Part shown: positions 9,001 through 15,786 of the stretch, in pieces
Numbering within the stretch: the stretch's first letter is position 1
Layout of the letters: each line of letters begins with the position of its first letter
Assembly: GCA_041477815.1 (NCBI GenBank)
Contig: JBGOUV010000045.1
Span: 1-25,936 of the forward strand
Origin: JBGOUV01 sp041477815
GTDB taxonomy: Bacteria; Acidobacteriota; Terriglobia; Bryobacterales; JACQDG01
DNA: 25,936 nt
Direction of reading: 5' to 3'
Made by a program: the position numbers and the translations under genes
Notes under the pieces: generated by a model
What the model saw: the letters and a program-made list of their open reading frames with translations, nothing else
The model's database searches: none
Told to the model about the DNA's origin: nothing

Positions 9001-10868
9001 TATTGACTGGGCAAGGCGAAGGCCACGTAGGCTCCGCGTATCTTCACCTGGGTCCCCGGAGTGAGGCCCACCTGCGCGGACGCGCAGAACACCACGTATT
9101 GGCGGCCGGCGACTTCGTAAACGGCCGGCATCCCTTCCAGGGCAGCGTCCAACTGGCGCTCCCACAGCGTCTTCCCATTTTCGACATCGAGGGCGCGAAC
9201 TTTGCGATCGCGGGTGCCGGTGAAGATCAACCCTCCCGCCGTCACCACCGGACCTACCTTCGGATAATGAGATCCCGTGTTGGGGAAGCCCTTGGCTGCC
9301 AGCTCCGGAACCTCGCCCAGCGGAATCTTCCACTGGATGGTCCCCTCGTGGAGGTCGTAGGCGGTCAGCGACGACCAGGGCGGGGCTATCGGAGAAAGCC
9401 CGTCGCCGGCGATCATGAAGCCGAATCCGCTGTAGAAGCGCTCCCCTGCCGAAGCCGCCAGGGCCTTATCGGCCTCCGGATTCTTCGCCAGCTTGAGCAT
9501 CGCCGGAAGATCCTTGGATACGACATACAGGGTGCCCTTCACCGGATCCACCGCTGCGCCGCTCCAGTTGGCTCCGCCGTTATTGCCCGGCATCTGAATC
9601 GTGTCGCGTTGTCCCGGTGGGGTGAATAATCCTTCGTTGCGCGCGCTCAAGATGGCATCGCGGAAGCGCGACCGGTCCTCCGGACTCAGAAACGGACTCA
9701 AATCGTCAGCCGTAAACTTCTGCCGCGCAAAGGGCGGCGGCTTCAGCGGAAACGGCTGGGTGGGCCACGCTTCTTCTCCCGGCATGTCGGAACGCGGCAC
9801 CGGCCGCTCCTCGATCGGCCATAGGGGCTTACCCGTTTCCCGATGGAACACCCAGACAAATCCCTGCTTACTCACCTGCGCGACGACATCGACCGATTTA
9901 CCCTCGTGCCGCACCGTAAGCAGCTTGGGAGCCGTGGCATCGTCGTAATCCCAAATGTCGTGATGCACCATCTGGAAGTGCCACAGGCGCTTGCCGGTCC
10001 GGGCGTCCAGGGCGAGCAGGCAGTCGCTGAACAGGTTCGCCCCCCGGCGATCGGCGCCGTAAAAGTTGTACTTCGCGCTCGCCGTCGGTGCAAAGACGAT
10101 ACCCCGCTTCTCGTCGACCGAAAATTCGCCCCAGACATTCGCTCCGCCCACGCGCTTCCACGCGTCCGGCGGCCACGTCTCATAGCCGAACTCGCCGGGA
10201 CGCGGAATGGTGTGGAAGGTCCACACCAGCTTCCCGGTGCGCACATCAAAAGCGCGTATATCGCCGGGCGCGGAACCATATCCCTGATTGGTGGCGGAAC
10301 CAAGAATCAGCAGATCCTCAAACACCCGTCCCGGCGTGGTGGACTGCACCAGCCGGATGGTCTGGGGATCGCGATCCAGTCCTTGTTTCAGGTCGACGCG
10401 GCCGCCGTCGCCGAAGGAGAGAAGCGGCCGTCCCGTGCGCGCGTCCAGGGCCCGCAGGGAATGGTTGCTTGCAAATAACAGCCGCCGGTCGGACCGGTTC
10501 TTACTCTCCCAGTAGTTGATCCCGCGGCTGGTGATGATAGTCGTACCGGGATCCGCGTGGGTCCAGATCTCCTGGCCGGTCGCCGCGTCCAGCGCGACGA
10601 TGGAATTGTTCCGGGCCAGAACATACATGACCCCGTCAACCACAAGCGGGTTGAAGAAGTACTTGTTATTGTCCCCGGTCGGAAAAGTCCAGGCCACTTC
10701 GAGTTGGCTCACGTTGGAGCGGGTAATCTGCGCCAGCGCAGAATACTGCGCCGAGTCCGCAGCGCCTCCGTAGTCGCGCCACGTGCGGTGGTTCTGCGCA
10801 GTTACAGCAGGCGCTGCCAGAAGAACCAGCAACGCACCGCCTGCCGCACCCAAGACAATATGAGCCAT
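9000..10868 (-). CDS. PQQ-dependent dehydrogenase, membrane-glucose-dehydrogenase-like catalytic domain, exported
   Basis: This 622-residue quinoprotein would oxidise a sugar or alcohol in the periplasm and pass electrons onward. A signal peptide (IVLGAAGGALLVLLAAPAVTA) is followed by a full eight-bladed propeller with repeated ALDA.TG..W blade motifs. The HHDIWDYD motif (302-309), with the candidate catalytic Asp307, corresponds to the HHDLWDMD region of the glucose dehydrogenases, and a later GNNGGANWSGAAVDP is also glucose-dehydrogenase-like. It lacks the five-helix membrane domain of E. coli Gcd. No cytochrome is fused or adjacent. AGGGGG abuts the ATG with no spacing, so the true start could be slightly different. 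The toxin-antitoxin pair follows on the same strand. The substrate is inferred only at the level of sugar/polyol. Confidence 0.88.
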   Translation of the reverse strand: MAHIVLGAAGGALLVLLAAPAVTAQNHRTWRDYGGAADSAQYSALAQITRSNVSQLEVAWTFPTGDNNKYFFNPLVVDGVMYVLARNNSIVALDAATGQEIWTHADPGTTIITSRGINYWESKNRSDRRLLFASNHSLRALDARTGRPLLSFGDGGRVDLKQGLDRDPQTIRLVQSTTPGRVFEDLLILGSATNQGYGSAPGDIRAFDVRTGKLVWTFHTIPRPGEFGYETWPPDAWKRVGGANVWGEFSVDEKRGIVFAPTASAKYNFYGADRRGANLFSDCLLALDARTGKRLWHFQMVHHDIWDYDDATAPKLLTVRHEGKSVDVVAQVSKQGFVWVFHRETGKPLWPIEERPVPRSDMPGEEAWPTQPFPLKPPPFARQKFTADDLSPFLSPEDRSRFRDAILSARNEGLFTPPGQRDTIQMPGNNGGANWSGAAVDPVKGTLYVVSKDLPAMLKLAKNPEADKALAASAGERFYSGFGFMIAGDGLSPIAPPWSSLTAYDLHEGTIQWKIPLGEVPELAAKGFPNTGSHYPKVGPVVTAGGLIFTGTRDRKVRALDVENGKTLWERQLDAALEGMPAVYEVAGRQYVVFCASAQVGLTPGTQVKIRGAYVAFALPSQ

Positions 10869-10919
10869 CCCCCTATGATGCCAGACTGGCTGGCGCTCGC
10901 GGGGAGTTTGCCGGACCCC

Positions 10920-11192
10920 CTACTTGGCCTTCTGGGCCGCCGCCTTCTGCTTGCGCCGCGCCTCCCAAAAGGCCGTCATTCGGGCCGAGGCGGCTCTTCG
11001 GGCAGCGGGCGACATCCCCCTTCTGCGAGGCGCCGCACCAGCTTTCTTGCCTGGCGGTCTACCCGGTCCCCGGCGGCCCGGCGGGCGTCCTCGTCTGGCG
11101 CCACCTTGTAAGGCGGCGATAGCGCGGTCGAGCTTCTCACGTTCTGCAACGAGCACTGCGAGAATACTGTCCATGTCCATGGGGTTAATCAT
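10920..11192 (-). CDS. Small basic protein with AT-hook-like repeats
   Basis: This 90-residue protein is probably DNA-binding and cytoplasmic; no signal peptide is seen. It has an acidic/hydrophobic helix at the N-terminus (DSILAVLVAEREKLDRAIAAL), then a very basic segment with two GRPPG cores (RRGRPPGRR and GPGRPPGKK), the pattern of AT-hooks, and then the segment MSPAARRAASARMTAFWEARR. That last segment resembles a short motif (AARRRIA.A...RWA..R) seen at the end of many small acidobacterial proteins of unknown function. The start is the ATG at 11192; ATG codons at residues 5 and 7 are alternatives. A 6-base inverted repeat lies immediately upstream in the divergent gap, so self-regulation is conceivable. 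Function is not known. Confidence 0.75.
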   Translation of the reverse strand: MINPMDMDSILAVLVAEREKLDRAIAALQGGARRGRPPGRRGPGRPPGKKAGAAPRRRGMSPAARRAASARMTAFWEARRKQKAAAQKAK

Positions 11193-11199
11193 AGCAAAC

Positions 11200-11219
11200 T
11201 AGTGGTTACTCTTCCACTA
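11200..11219. promoter_or_regulatory. Inverted repeat in a divergent promoter gap, possible operator
   Basis: TAGTGG (11200-11205) and CCACTA (11214-11219) form a perfect 6-base inverted repeat with an 8-base spacer. It lies in the 54-base gap between the divergently transcribed AT-hook-like gene and the isochorismatase-fusion gene. The spacer and AT content suit a protein-binding site better than a terminator. The regulator is unknown; the adjacent basic protein is one candidate. Confidence 0.4.
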
Positions 11220-11246
11220 AAAAGCGCGGTAAACTGACAGGCGCCA

Positions 11247-12803
11247 ATGTCACTGCCAAGCGCGGGTGTACTTCTCCTGATGATCGCCGGTATTCCCGGG
11301 GCGGGAGCCGCCGTCCCTATCGAACTGACCCTACAAACCAGGGAGCGCGAAACCGGCCGGATCGTTGCCGTGAAGGAACGCACCGACCCGGCCAAAATCG
11401 GCGTCGTCATCGTCGACATGTGGAACACCAACGATTGCATGACCAACGCGCAACGCTGCGCCGCCCTGGTTCCCAGAATGAATAAGGCACTGCAGGGAGC
11501 GCGGCGTCTGGGCATGCAGATTATCTGGGCGCCGACGGACGTGGCCAGCCAGTACGCCGGCACGCCGCAACGGGAAAGGGCCATCGCACTCGACCGCCTC
11601 CCAGTGCCCCATGTCAAAGACTATTCGTGTACCTTCACCGTTCCCACCCAGCGTCCGGCCAAGTGTATGTGCGGACCGGGCATTGTCTGCCACCTTCACT
11701 ATGGCTGGGACCGGATGGATCCGAACCTGCGGATCGGCGCCGGCGATTGGATAGCCGCCGATCCGGAAGAGTTGTATGCCATTTACAAACAGCGGGACCT
11801 CACGCGCCTGATCTACATGGGCGTCAACACCAATCTCTGCGTCATGAGCAAGCCGGAAGGAATAAAGCCCATGACTTCGGCCGGATTGAAGTGCCTCCTG
11901 GCGCGCGATCTGACCGACGCCGAAACCTACTACGATCCGGATCAGGGCTTCACCCCGGACCTGGGCACCGAGAAGGACATCGCCGATATTGAACGATCCG
12001 GCATTCCGAGCATTAATATGGCCGAGGAGATGAGGAGAGCCGGGCTCTGGAATGACCAGTGGGTTGTGGAAATGGTTCGGGTGACACCCTGGGGAACCCA
12101 GTCCTGGCCGTACTTATTCACCGACTCCGTGAGGGTGACGCTGACCACGCCCCAGCAGAAGGGCGTCGCCATTCATTACACGCTGGATGGAGTTGAACCC
12201 AGTCCCGCTTCGCCGCTTTACACCAAGCCGCTGGAGGTGAAGAAGACGACCCAGCTCCGCACCGCGGCCTTCCAGGCGGGGCGCCGCGTGACTAGTATCA
12301 GCGAGGGCTATTTTGTGCGCCTCGGACCTCCGCCGCCCAAGCCGGACGTCTATCTGGATCAGGTCCAACCGGTGACTCCGGCGAGGCCGGCCTGGAGGTG
12401 GGAGGTGAAGACCAACCAGGCCTTCCACGGCGGACAGCTCAGCATCCGTGACGCTACCTATGTCAAAGGCATTGGTATGCGCGCCCCGGCCAACTTGCTC
12501 TACGAGATCCCACCGGGCTGTGACCGGTTTGTGGCCCGGGCCGGCGTCGACGACGAACCCTTCCGGCAGCGTCCGAATGCCCGATTCCTGGCGACCTACC
12601 CGAGCGTGCAGTTTCAGGTGTACATCGACGGCAGACTGGCGTCCGAAAGCCCCATTATGCGGCTGTCTCAAGAACCGTGGCGGTTCGACGTAAGAATCCC
12701 AGAGCGGAGCCGGCTTATAAACCTGGTGGTAACGGATGCGGGCAGCGTCAGCCCGCTCGACTTGGCCAATTGGGTGGACGCGGGCTTCGTGCTGAAGCGA
12801 TGA
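11247..12803 (+). CDS. Exported isochorismatase-like (cysteine hydrolase) protein fused to CHB_HEX_C-like and NPCBM-like domains
   Basis: This 518-residue protein begins with a signal peptide (residues 1-22). Residues about 50-265 form an isochorismatase-like fold: strand VVIVDMW with the candidate catalytic Asp57, IIWAPTD, and YMGVNTNLCVMS with the candidate nucleophile Cys198. The usual catalytic Lys is not obvious. Cysteines at 64, 71, 128, 140, 142 and 148 cluster in an insertion and could form disulfides or a metal site. Residues about 290-355 (IHYTLDGVEPSPASPLYTKPL) match the chitobiase/hexosaminidase C-terminal type domain, and about 365-518 (KGIGMRAPANLLYEIPPG...ARAGVDDE) an NPCBM-like sugar-binding domain. 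The exported location and carbohydrate-associated domains suggest an amidase or related hydrolase acting on a glycan, but no substrate can be named. It is transcribed alone. Confidence 0.82.
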   Translation: MSLPSAGVLLLMIAGIPGAGAAVPIELTLQTRERETGRIVAVKERTDPAKIGVVIVDMWNTNDCMTNAQRCAALVPRMNKALQGARRLGMQIIWAPTDVASQYAGTPQRERAIALDRLPVPHVKDYSCTFTVPTQRPAKCMCGPGIVCHLHYGWDRMDPNLRIGAGDWIAADPEELYAIYKQRDLTRLIYMGVNTNLCVMSKPEGIKPMTSAGLKCLLARDLTDAETYYDPDQGFTPDLGTEKDIADIERSGIPSINMAEEMRRAGLWNDQWVVEMVRVTPWGTQSWPYLFTDSVRVTLTTPQQKGVAIHYTLDGVEPSPASPLYTKPLEVKKTTQLRTAAFQAGRRVTSISEGYFVRLGPPPPKPDVYLDQVQPVTPARPAWRWEVKTNQAFHGGQLSIRDATYVKGIGMRAPANLLYEIPPGCDRFVARAGVDDEPFRQRPNARFLATYPSVQFQVYIDGRLASESPIMRLSQEPWRFDVRIPERSRLINLVVTDAGSVSPLDLANWVDAGFVLKR

Positions 12804-12882
12804 TTTCGTGAGCGCCGGACCGGCCATGCGCGTCCAGTCGCGGCGTTCGGGACATCCTCCCAACCGCAGCCCTGCGTTGAGA

Positions 12883-13638
12883 TCAGAGATTCTTGATCCG
12901 GATGTTGCGCACTTCCATCTTCATGGCAGGTCCACGGTGCACCTGGATCCCGATCAGCCCCTCCATCTTTCGATTCGGCGTATCATCATCGACCAGCATG
13001 CTCATCACGCGGCCGTTCAGCACCTGGATGATCGTGTTGCCGCGGGCGATGATGTGCAGGTCGTTCCAGTCCGTACTCTTGACGAGCGACTGGAGCTCGT
13101 CGCTCGAGCCCAGCGAGCCGGCGACGCCCGGTTTCTTACCTTCCCCGATGTAGGTGAACTGCCCCCGCAGCGCCAAAAAGCCGCGGCCGCGCTCCTCGTA
13201 AATCTGACCGGTGAACCGCTGTTCCCCGTCCATATCCGCCTGGTAACCCTTCATGGCCCACTTGATGTCGGGGAGCTCGCTGCTGCGGTATTGTATGCCG
13301 CTGTTGAATCCCGTCAGGCGGTACTCCAGCCTCAACTCGAAGTTGGCCGGACTGCCGCCGCGCCAGATCAGAAACGTGTTCTGCGGGGGTTGCTTGTCCG
13401 TGGTGGTTTCGCCGACGATGGCTCCGTTTTCGACCCGCCAGAAAGCAGGGTCGCCGTCCCAGCCGTCCAGAGTTCTCCCGTTGAAGAGGGTTCGAAATCC
13501 GGTCTCCTCCAGGGGCTGGATGGTCATGCCCATACTGCGACCGGGTCCGGCTGGCGGACGCTGCTGGGCACGCACTCCGATGGCCAGCACCAGCGAGAAA
13601 CAGATTCCGAGCGCAAAAAAGCGTGTGCTTCGAATCAT
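12883..13638 (-). CDS. Exported DUF1080 / 3-keto-disaccharide hydrolase family protein
   Basis: This 251-residue protein is a concanavalin-like beta-sandwich of the DUF1080 family (PF06439), some members of which cleave 3-keto-glycosides. The signal peptide (SLVLAIGVRAQQ) precedes the family blocks: LFNGRTLDGWDG with FWRVENGAIVGET (about 49-76), FELRLEYRLTGFNSGIQYRS (about 99-118), a KGYQADM block, and the C-terminal IGIQVHRGPAMKMEVRNIRIKNL. A GGAGA ribosome-binding site lies seven bases before the ATG. It is the last gene of a three-gene minus-strand unit with a cytochrome-HhH fusion and a PQQ-type propeller. If it is a 3-keto hydrolase, the ketone would have to be made by a dehydrogenase; PQQ enzymes elsewhere in the window are possible but unproven sources. 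Confidence 0.9.
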   Translation of the reverse strand: MIRSTRFFALGICFSLVLAIGVRAQQRPPAGPGRSMGMTIQPLEETGFRTLFNGRTLDGWDGDPAFWRVENGAIVGETTTDKQPPQNTFLIWRGGSPANFELRLEYRLTGFNSGIQYRSSELPDIKWAMKGYQADMDGEQRFTGQIYEERGRGFLALRGQFTYIGEGKKPGVAGSLGSSDELQSLVKSTDWNDLHIIARGNTIIQVLNGRVMSMLVDDDTPNRKMEGLIGIQVHRGPAMKMEVRNIRIKNL

Positions 13639-13664
13639 GATAGTGTCTCCAGTTACGCGTGACC

Positions 13665-14150
13665 TCAGAATACCAGGCGGTCCTTTTTCGCCTCTATCTT
13701 GGCCGCGTCGATCCCAGGAACCTTCTTCAGATCCGCCAGGGACTTAAAGGGTCCGTTCTTCTCCCGGCACTGAATAATCGCCGCTGCTTCCGAACGCTTG
13801 AGGGTCAGGCCGCTTTCGAGCTCGATGGCCTTGGCCTGGTTCACGTGAATTCTAGGGACTTCCCCGGCGGGGAAGTTCTTGGACAAATACTCGACGATGG
13901 CGCGCCACTCCGGTTCGGAGCCTTTGGCGCCGAGCGCCGCCATCTTGTTGATCGTCGCCCGCCACCCCTCTCGATCCTGGTAGAGAGAGATCGATCGTTC
14001 CAGCTCGTGACAGGTCGAGCAGAGCTTCTGTGTTTCCGCCCTTCCCGGACCCTCGGGAAGCTGCGCCCCGGCGCGCCCGGCGAAGAGGGCGAGGCCGGCC
14101 AGCAGCAACGCAGCACCGCGCTCAGTGCTCCATCGGAAAGCCGAAGGCAT
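13665..14150 (-). CDS. Exported cytochrome c / helix-hairpin-helix (ComEA-like) fusion
   Basis: From the ATG at 14150 this gives 161 residues. A signal peptide (GAALLLAGLALFAGRAGAQ) is followed by a single-heme cytochrome c domain with CSTCH at 44-48, a possible distal Met70 and the closing helix EPEWRAIVEYLSKNFP. Residues 102-161 then form a ComEA-like helix-hairpin-helix segment (IHVNQAKAIELESGLTLK, then LADLKKVPGID). The start overlaps the end of the upstream propeller gene by 29 bases; the in-frame ATGs at 14162 and 14165 are alternatives, and the longer open frame to 14351 is inside the propeller gene. The cytochrome part could accept electrons from the co-encoded propeller. HhH domains normally contact DNA or act as compact interaction modules; which applies in the periplasm is unknown. 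Confidence 0.85.
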   Translation of the reverse strand: MPSAFRWSTERGAALLLAGLALFAGRAGAQLPEGPGRAETQKLCSTCHELERSISLYQDREGWRATINKMAALGAKGSEPEWRAIVEYLSKNFPAGEVPRIHVNQAKAIELESGLTLKRSEAAAIIQCREKNGPFKSLADLKKVPGIDAAKIEAKKDRLVF

Positions 14151-15690
14151 AAAGCGTCCCATCATAAGCTCCCAAATACAATTGGCTCCCGCCGGCAGAC
14201 AGCCCGCCGCTGTGAACCAACGAGGTGATGGCGTTTCCGCTGTTCCACAGTTCCTTGCCGGTGCGGCCGTCGAGAGCATACAGGACGGCGTGCGACGAGC
14301 GCTGGGCTCGTGGCGCGGCGGCGACGCGGCTGTCGTTGGGACGGAATTCACCGCTGGAGACGGCGAAGACCACGCCGTTGATCACCAGGGGAGGCAAAGG
14401 GGAAACCAGGTCGCGCGAGACCCAGCCGGGCTGTAAGGCCGGAGCGCCGTTTTGTTCGACGACCCTCCATGCCGCGATCGAGTTCGCAGCGGGCGCCAGG
14501 ACCCACCGGGCGCCGTCCAGATCCTGCCAGCTTGCCAGAGCGCCGGGAACGAAATCCGACGCGCTCGCGGGCGCCGGTGTCTTGTCAACTGCCGCCGCAC
14601 CGTCCAGCAGGTGCAATCGCCCGTCTTTGGCGGCGACGGCAACCAGGATCTTGTTGTTGTACTCGAAGACGACAGGCGAGGAAGCGAACCCCGGTTGCCC
14701 GGGCTGGTACGAGTTCTTGAGCTTCAGGGTCTTGGGCTCGAGCGAGACCAGTTCTCCCTGGTTGGTTGCGACATAGAGGGTGCCGTCGGGGCCGAAGGCG
14801 GGACCAGCCGATCCGGAAATCCCGCCGTCCGACCTCCAGGATTGGACCTGCTGGGAAGCGAGATCCAGCGCCCACACCGCGTTCGGCGCACCGCCGCAGC
14901 CCTCGGCGGTAGCCGTGTAAGCCACTCCATCCACGACGATCAGGCCACGTGCCTGGGCGTTGGCGGGGAGGAAGGGCGCCGGCGGAGCAGGTTCCTCGCC
15001 GTTGGAAACGTACATCGCGTGCAGGAGGCCGTCGCTGGATAGCGCGTAAACCAGGCTGGGACCACGCCGGAAAGGGTTATGGGCGCCGGGCGGGGCGGCA
15101 GGCGGGGGAACAACGGGGGCGGGGGCTCGAGCGATGCCCGCCAGGGTTACCGCTCCCTCGCCGGGTTCCCCCGCCCCCGAGCGCGCCGGACCGCCGCGTC
15201 CGCCAGACCCGCCCCGGCCGGCAGCCGCCGGGAACGCGGCGAGGGTCGGACGGGTGAGACCGGTGGTCATGCCGCCGGGACAATTCCAGGTACTACGCGT
15301 CTGCGGCGCGGTGGACGCGAAGTGCTTCTGCCATTCGATGTGGCCGAGATCGGTGTCGATCGCGAAGACGTTATCGGAACTGCCTGCCACGAAACCCAGG
15401 GACCGGAATCCGCGATAGCCGATGTAAAAATCCAGCAGGACCGCGGGCAGGAGGGCATTCAACTGTTTGGGATCGTTGTGCAGCTTAACTTTCCACAGGA
15501 GTTGAAAGCCCGGCTTCTCGAGGTCGGCCTTGGAGATCCTAGGGTCCGCCCCGACCCACGAAGAACGCTGGGCATCGTTGCCGGAGGTGGTCCAGTCTAT
15601 GGCTCCCCGCCCGAATTGGGCCCGCGCCAGGGTGATCCAAACGAAGGCGCCGCAGAAAGACATCATCACCGGGCCACGCAGTCTTCTCAT
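14122..15690 (-). CDS. Exported PQQ-type beta-propeller protein (paralogue of the + strand neighbour)
   Basis: This 522-residue protein has a signal peptide (MMSFCGAFVWITLARAQ) and blade repeats such as SDNVFAIDTDLGHIEWQ, VWALDLASQQVQSW and AVLYALDGRTGKELW, typical of PQQ_2-type propellers. A Gly/Ala/Pro-rich linker (about 168-212) interrupts the propeller. It lacks the WD catalytic motif of the alcohol and glucose dehydrogenases seen elsewhere here, so it may be a binding or structural propeller, not an oxidase. It shares with the divergent neighbour the motifs CPGGMT and GCGG.PN.V.A.DLA. A purine-rich ribosome-binding site (GGAGGAGGGAG) precedes the ATG. The cytochrome-HhH and DUF1080 genes follow in the same unit, suggesting a shared periplasmic job. 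Confidence 0.85.
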   Translation of the reverse strand: MRRLRGPVMMSFCGAFVWITLARAQFGRGAIDWTTSGNDAQRSSWVGADPRISKADLEKPGFQLLWKVKLHNDPKQLNALLPAVLLDFYIGYRGFRSLGFVAGSSDNVFAIDTDLGHIEWQKHFASTAPQTRSTWNCPGGMTTGLTRPTLAAFPAAAGRGGSGGRGGPARSGAGEPGEGAVTLAGIARAPAPVVPPPAAPPGAHNPFRRGPSLVYALSSDGLLHAMYVSNGEEPAPPAPFLPANAQARGLIVVDGVAYTATAEGCGGAPNAVWALDLASQQVQSWRSDGGISGSAGPAFGPDGTLYVATNQGELVSLEPKTLKLKNSYQPGQPGFASSPVVFEYNNKILVAVAAKDGRLHLLDGAAAVDKTPAPASASDFVPGALASWQDLDGARWVLAPAANSIAAWRVVEQNGAPALQPGWVSRDLVSPLPPLVINGVVFAVSSGEFRPNDSRVAAAPRAQRSSHAVLYALDGRTGKELWNSGNAITSLVHSGGLSAGGSQLYLGAYDGTLYAFGFPMEH

Positions 15691-15730
15691 CGCCGGAACT
15701 CCCTCCTCCGCACGCCAGAACCAACCTGCC

Positions 15731-15760
15731 TTGACGATGCTGGCGTTCGTCTGAGATATT
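15731..15760 (+). promoter_or_regulatory. Candidate sigma-70-type promoter for the + strand propeller gene
   Basis: TTGACG (15731-15736) matches the -35 consensus at five of six positions; GATATT (15755-15760), 18 bases on, matches the -10 consensus at four. It lies 27 bases upstream of the ATG at 15787 in the 96-base divergent gap, and the gene has a GGAAGG ribosome-binding site at 15774-15779. A palindromic TTGTACAA (15759-15766) overlaps the -10 end and gives TACAAT on the minus strand, a possible -10 for the divergent gene. Confidence 0.4.
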
Positions 15761-15786
15761 GTACAAGCGAAACGGAAGGCGTGGAT

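Noticed and set aside
8835..9629. A 264-codon + strand frame over the toxin-antitoxin and PQQ genes
   Set aside because: It is antisense to three supported genes and has no recognisable domain.
12804..12882. Possible terminator in the convergent gap (GCCGGACCGGC)
   Set aside because: The palindrome has a one-base loop and no T tract, so it cannot form a normal intrinsic terminator.
12808..13662. A 284-codon + strand frame opposite the DUF1080 gene
   Set aside because: The minus-strand DUF1080 protein has clear family blocks and a signal peptide; this frame has none.
15079..15786. A 236-codon N-terminal extension of the + strand propeller frame
   Set aside because: It runs through the divergent propeller gene and is Arg/Gly-rich; the ATG at 15787 has a signal peptide and a GGAAGG site.
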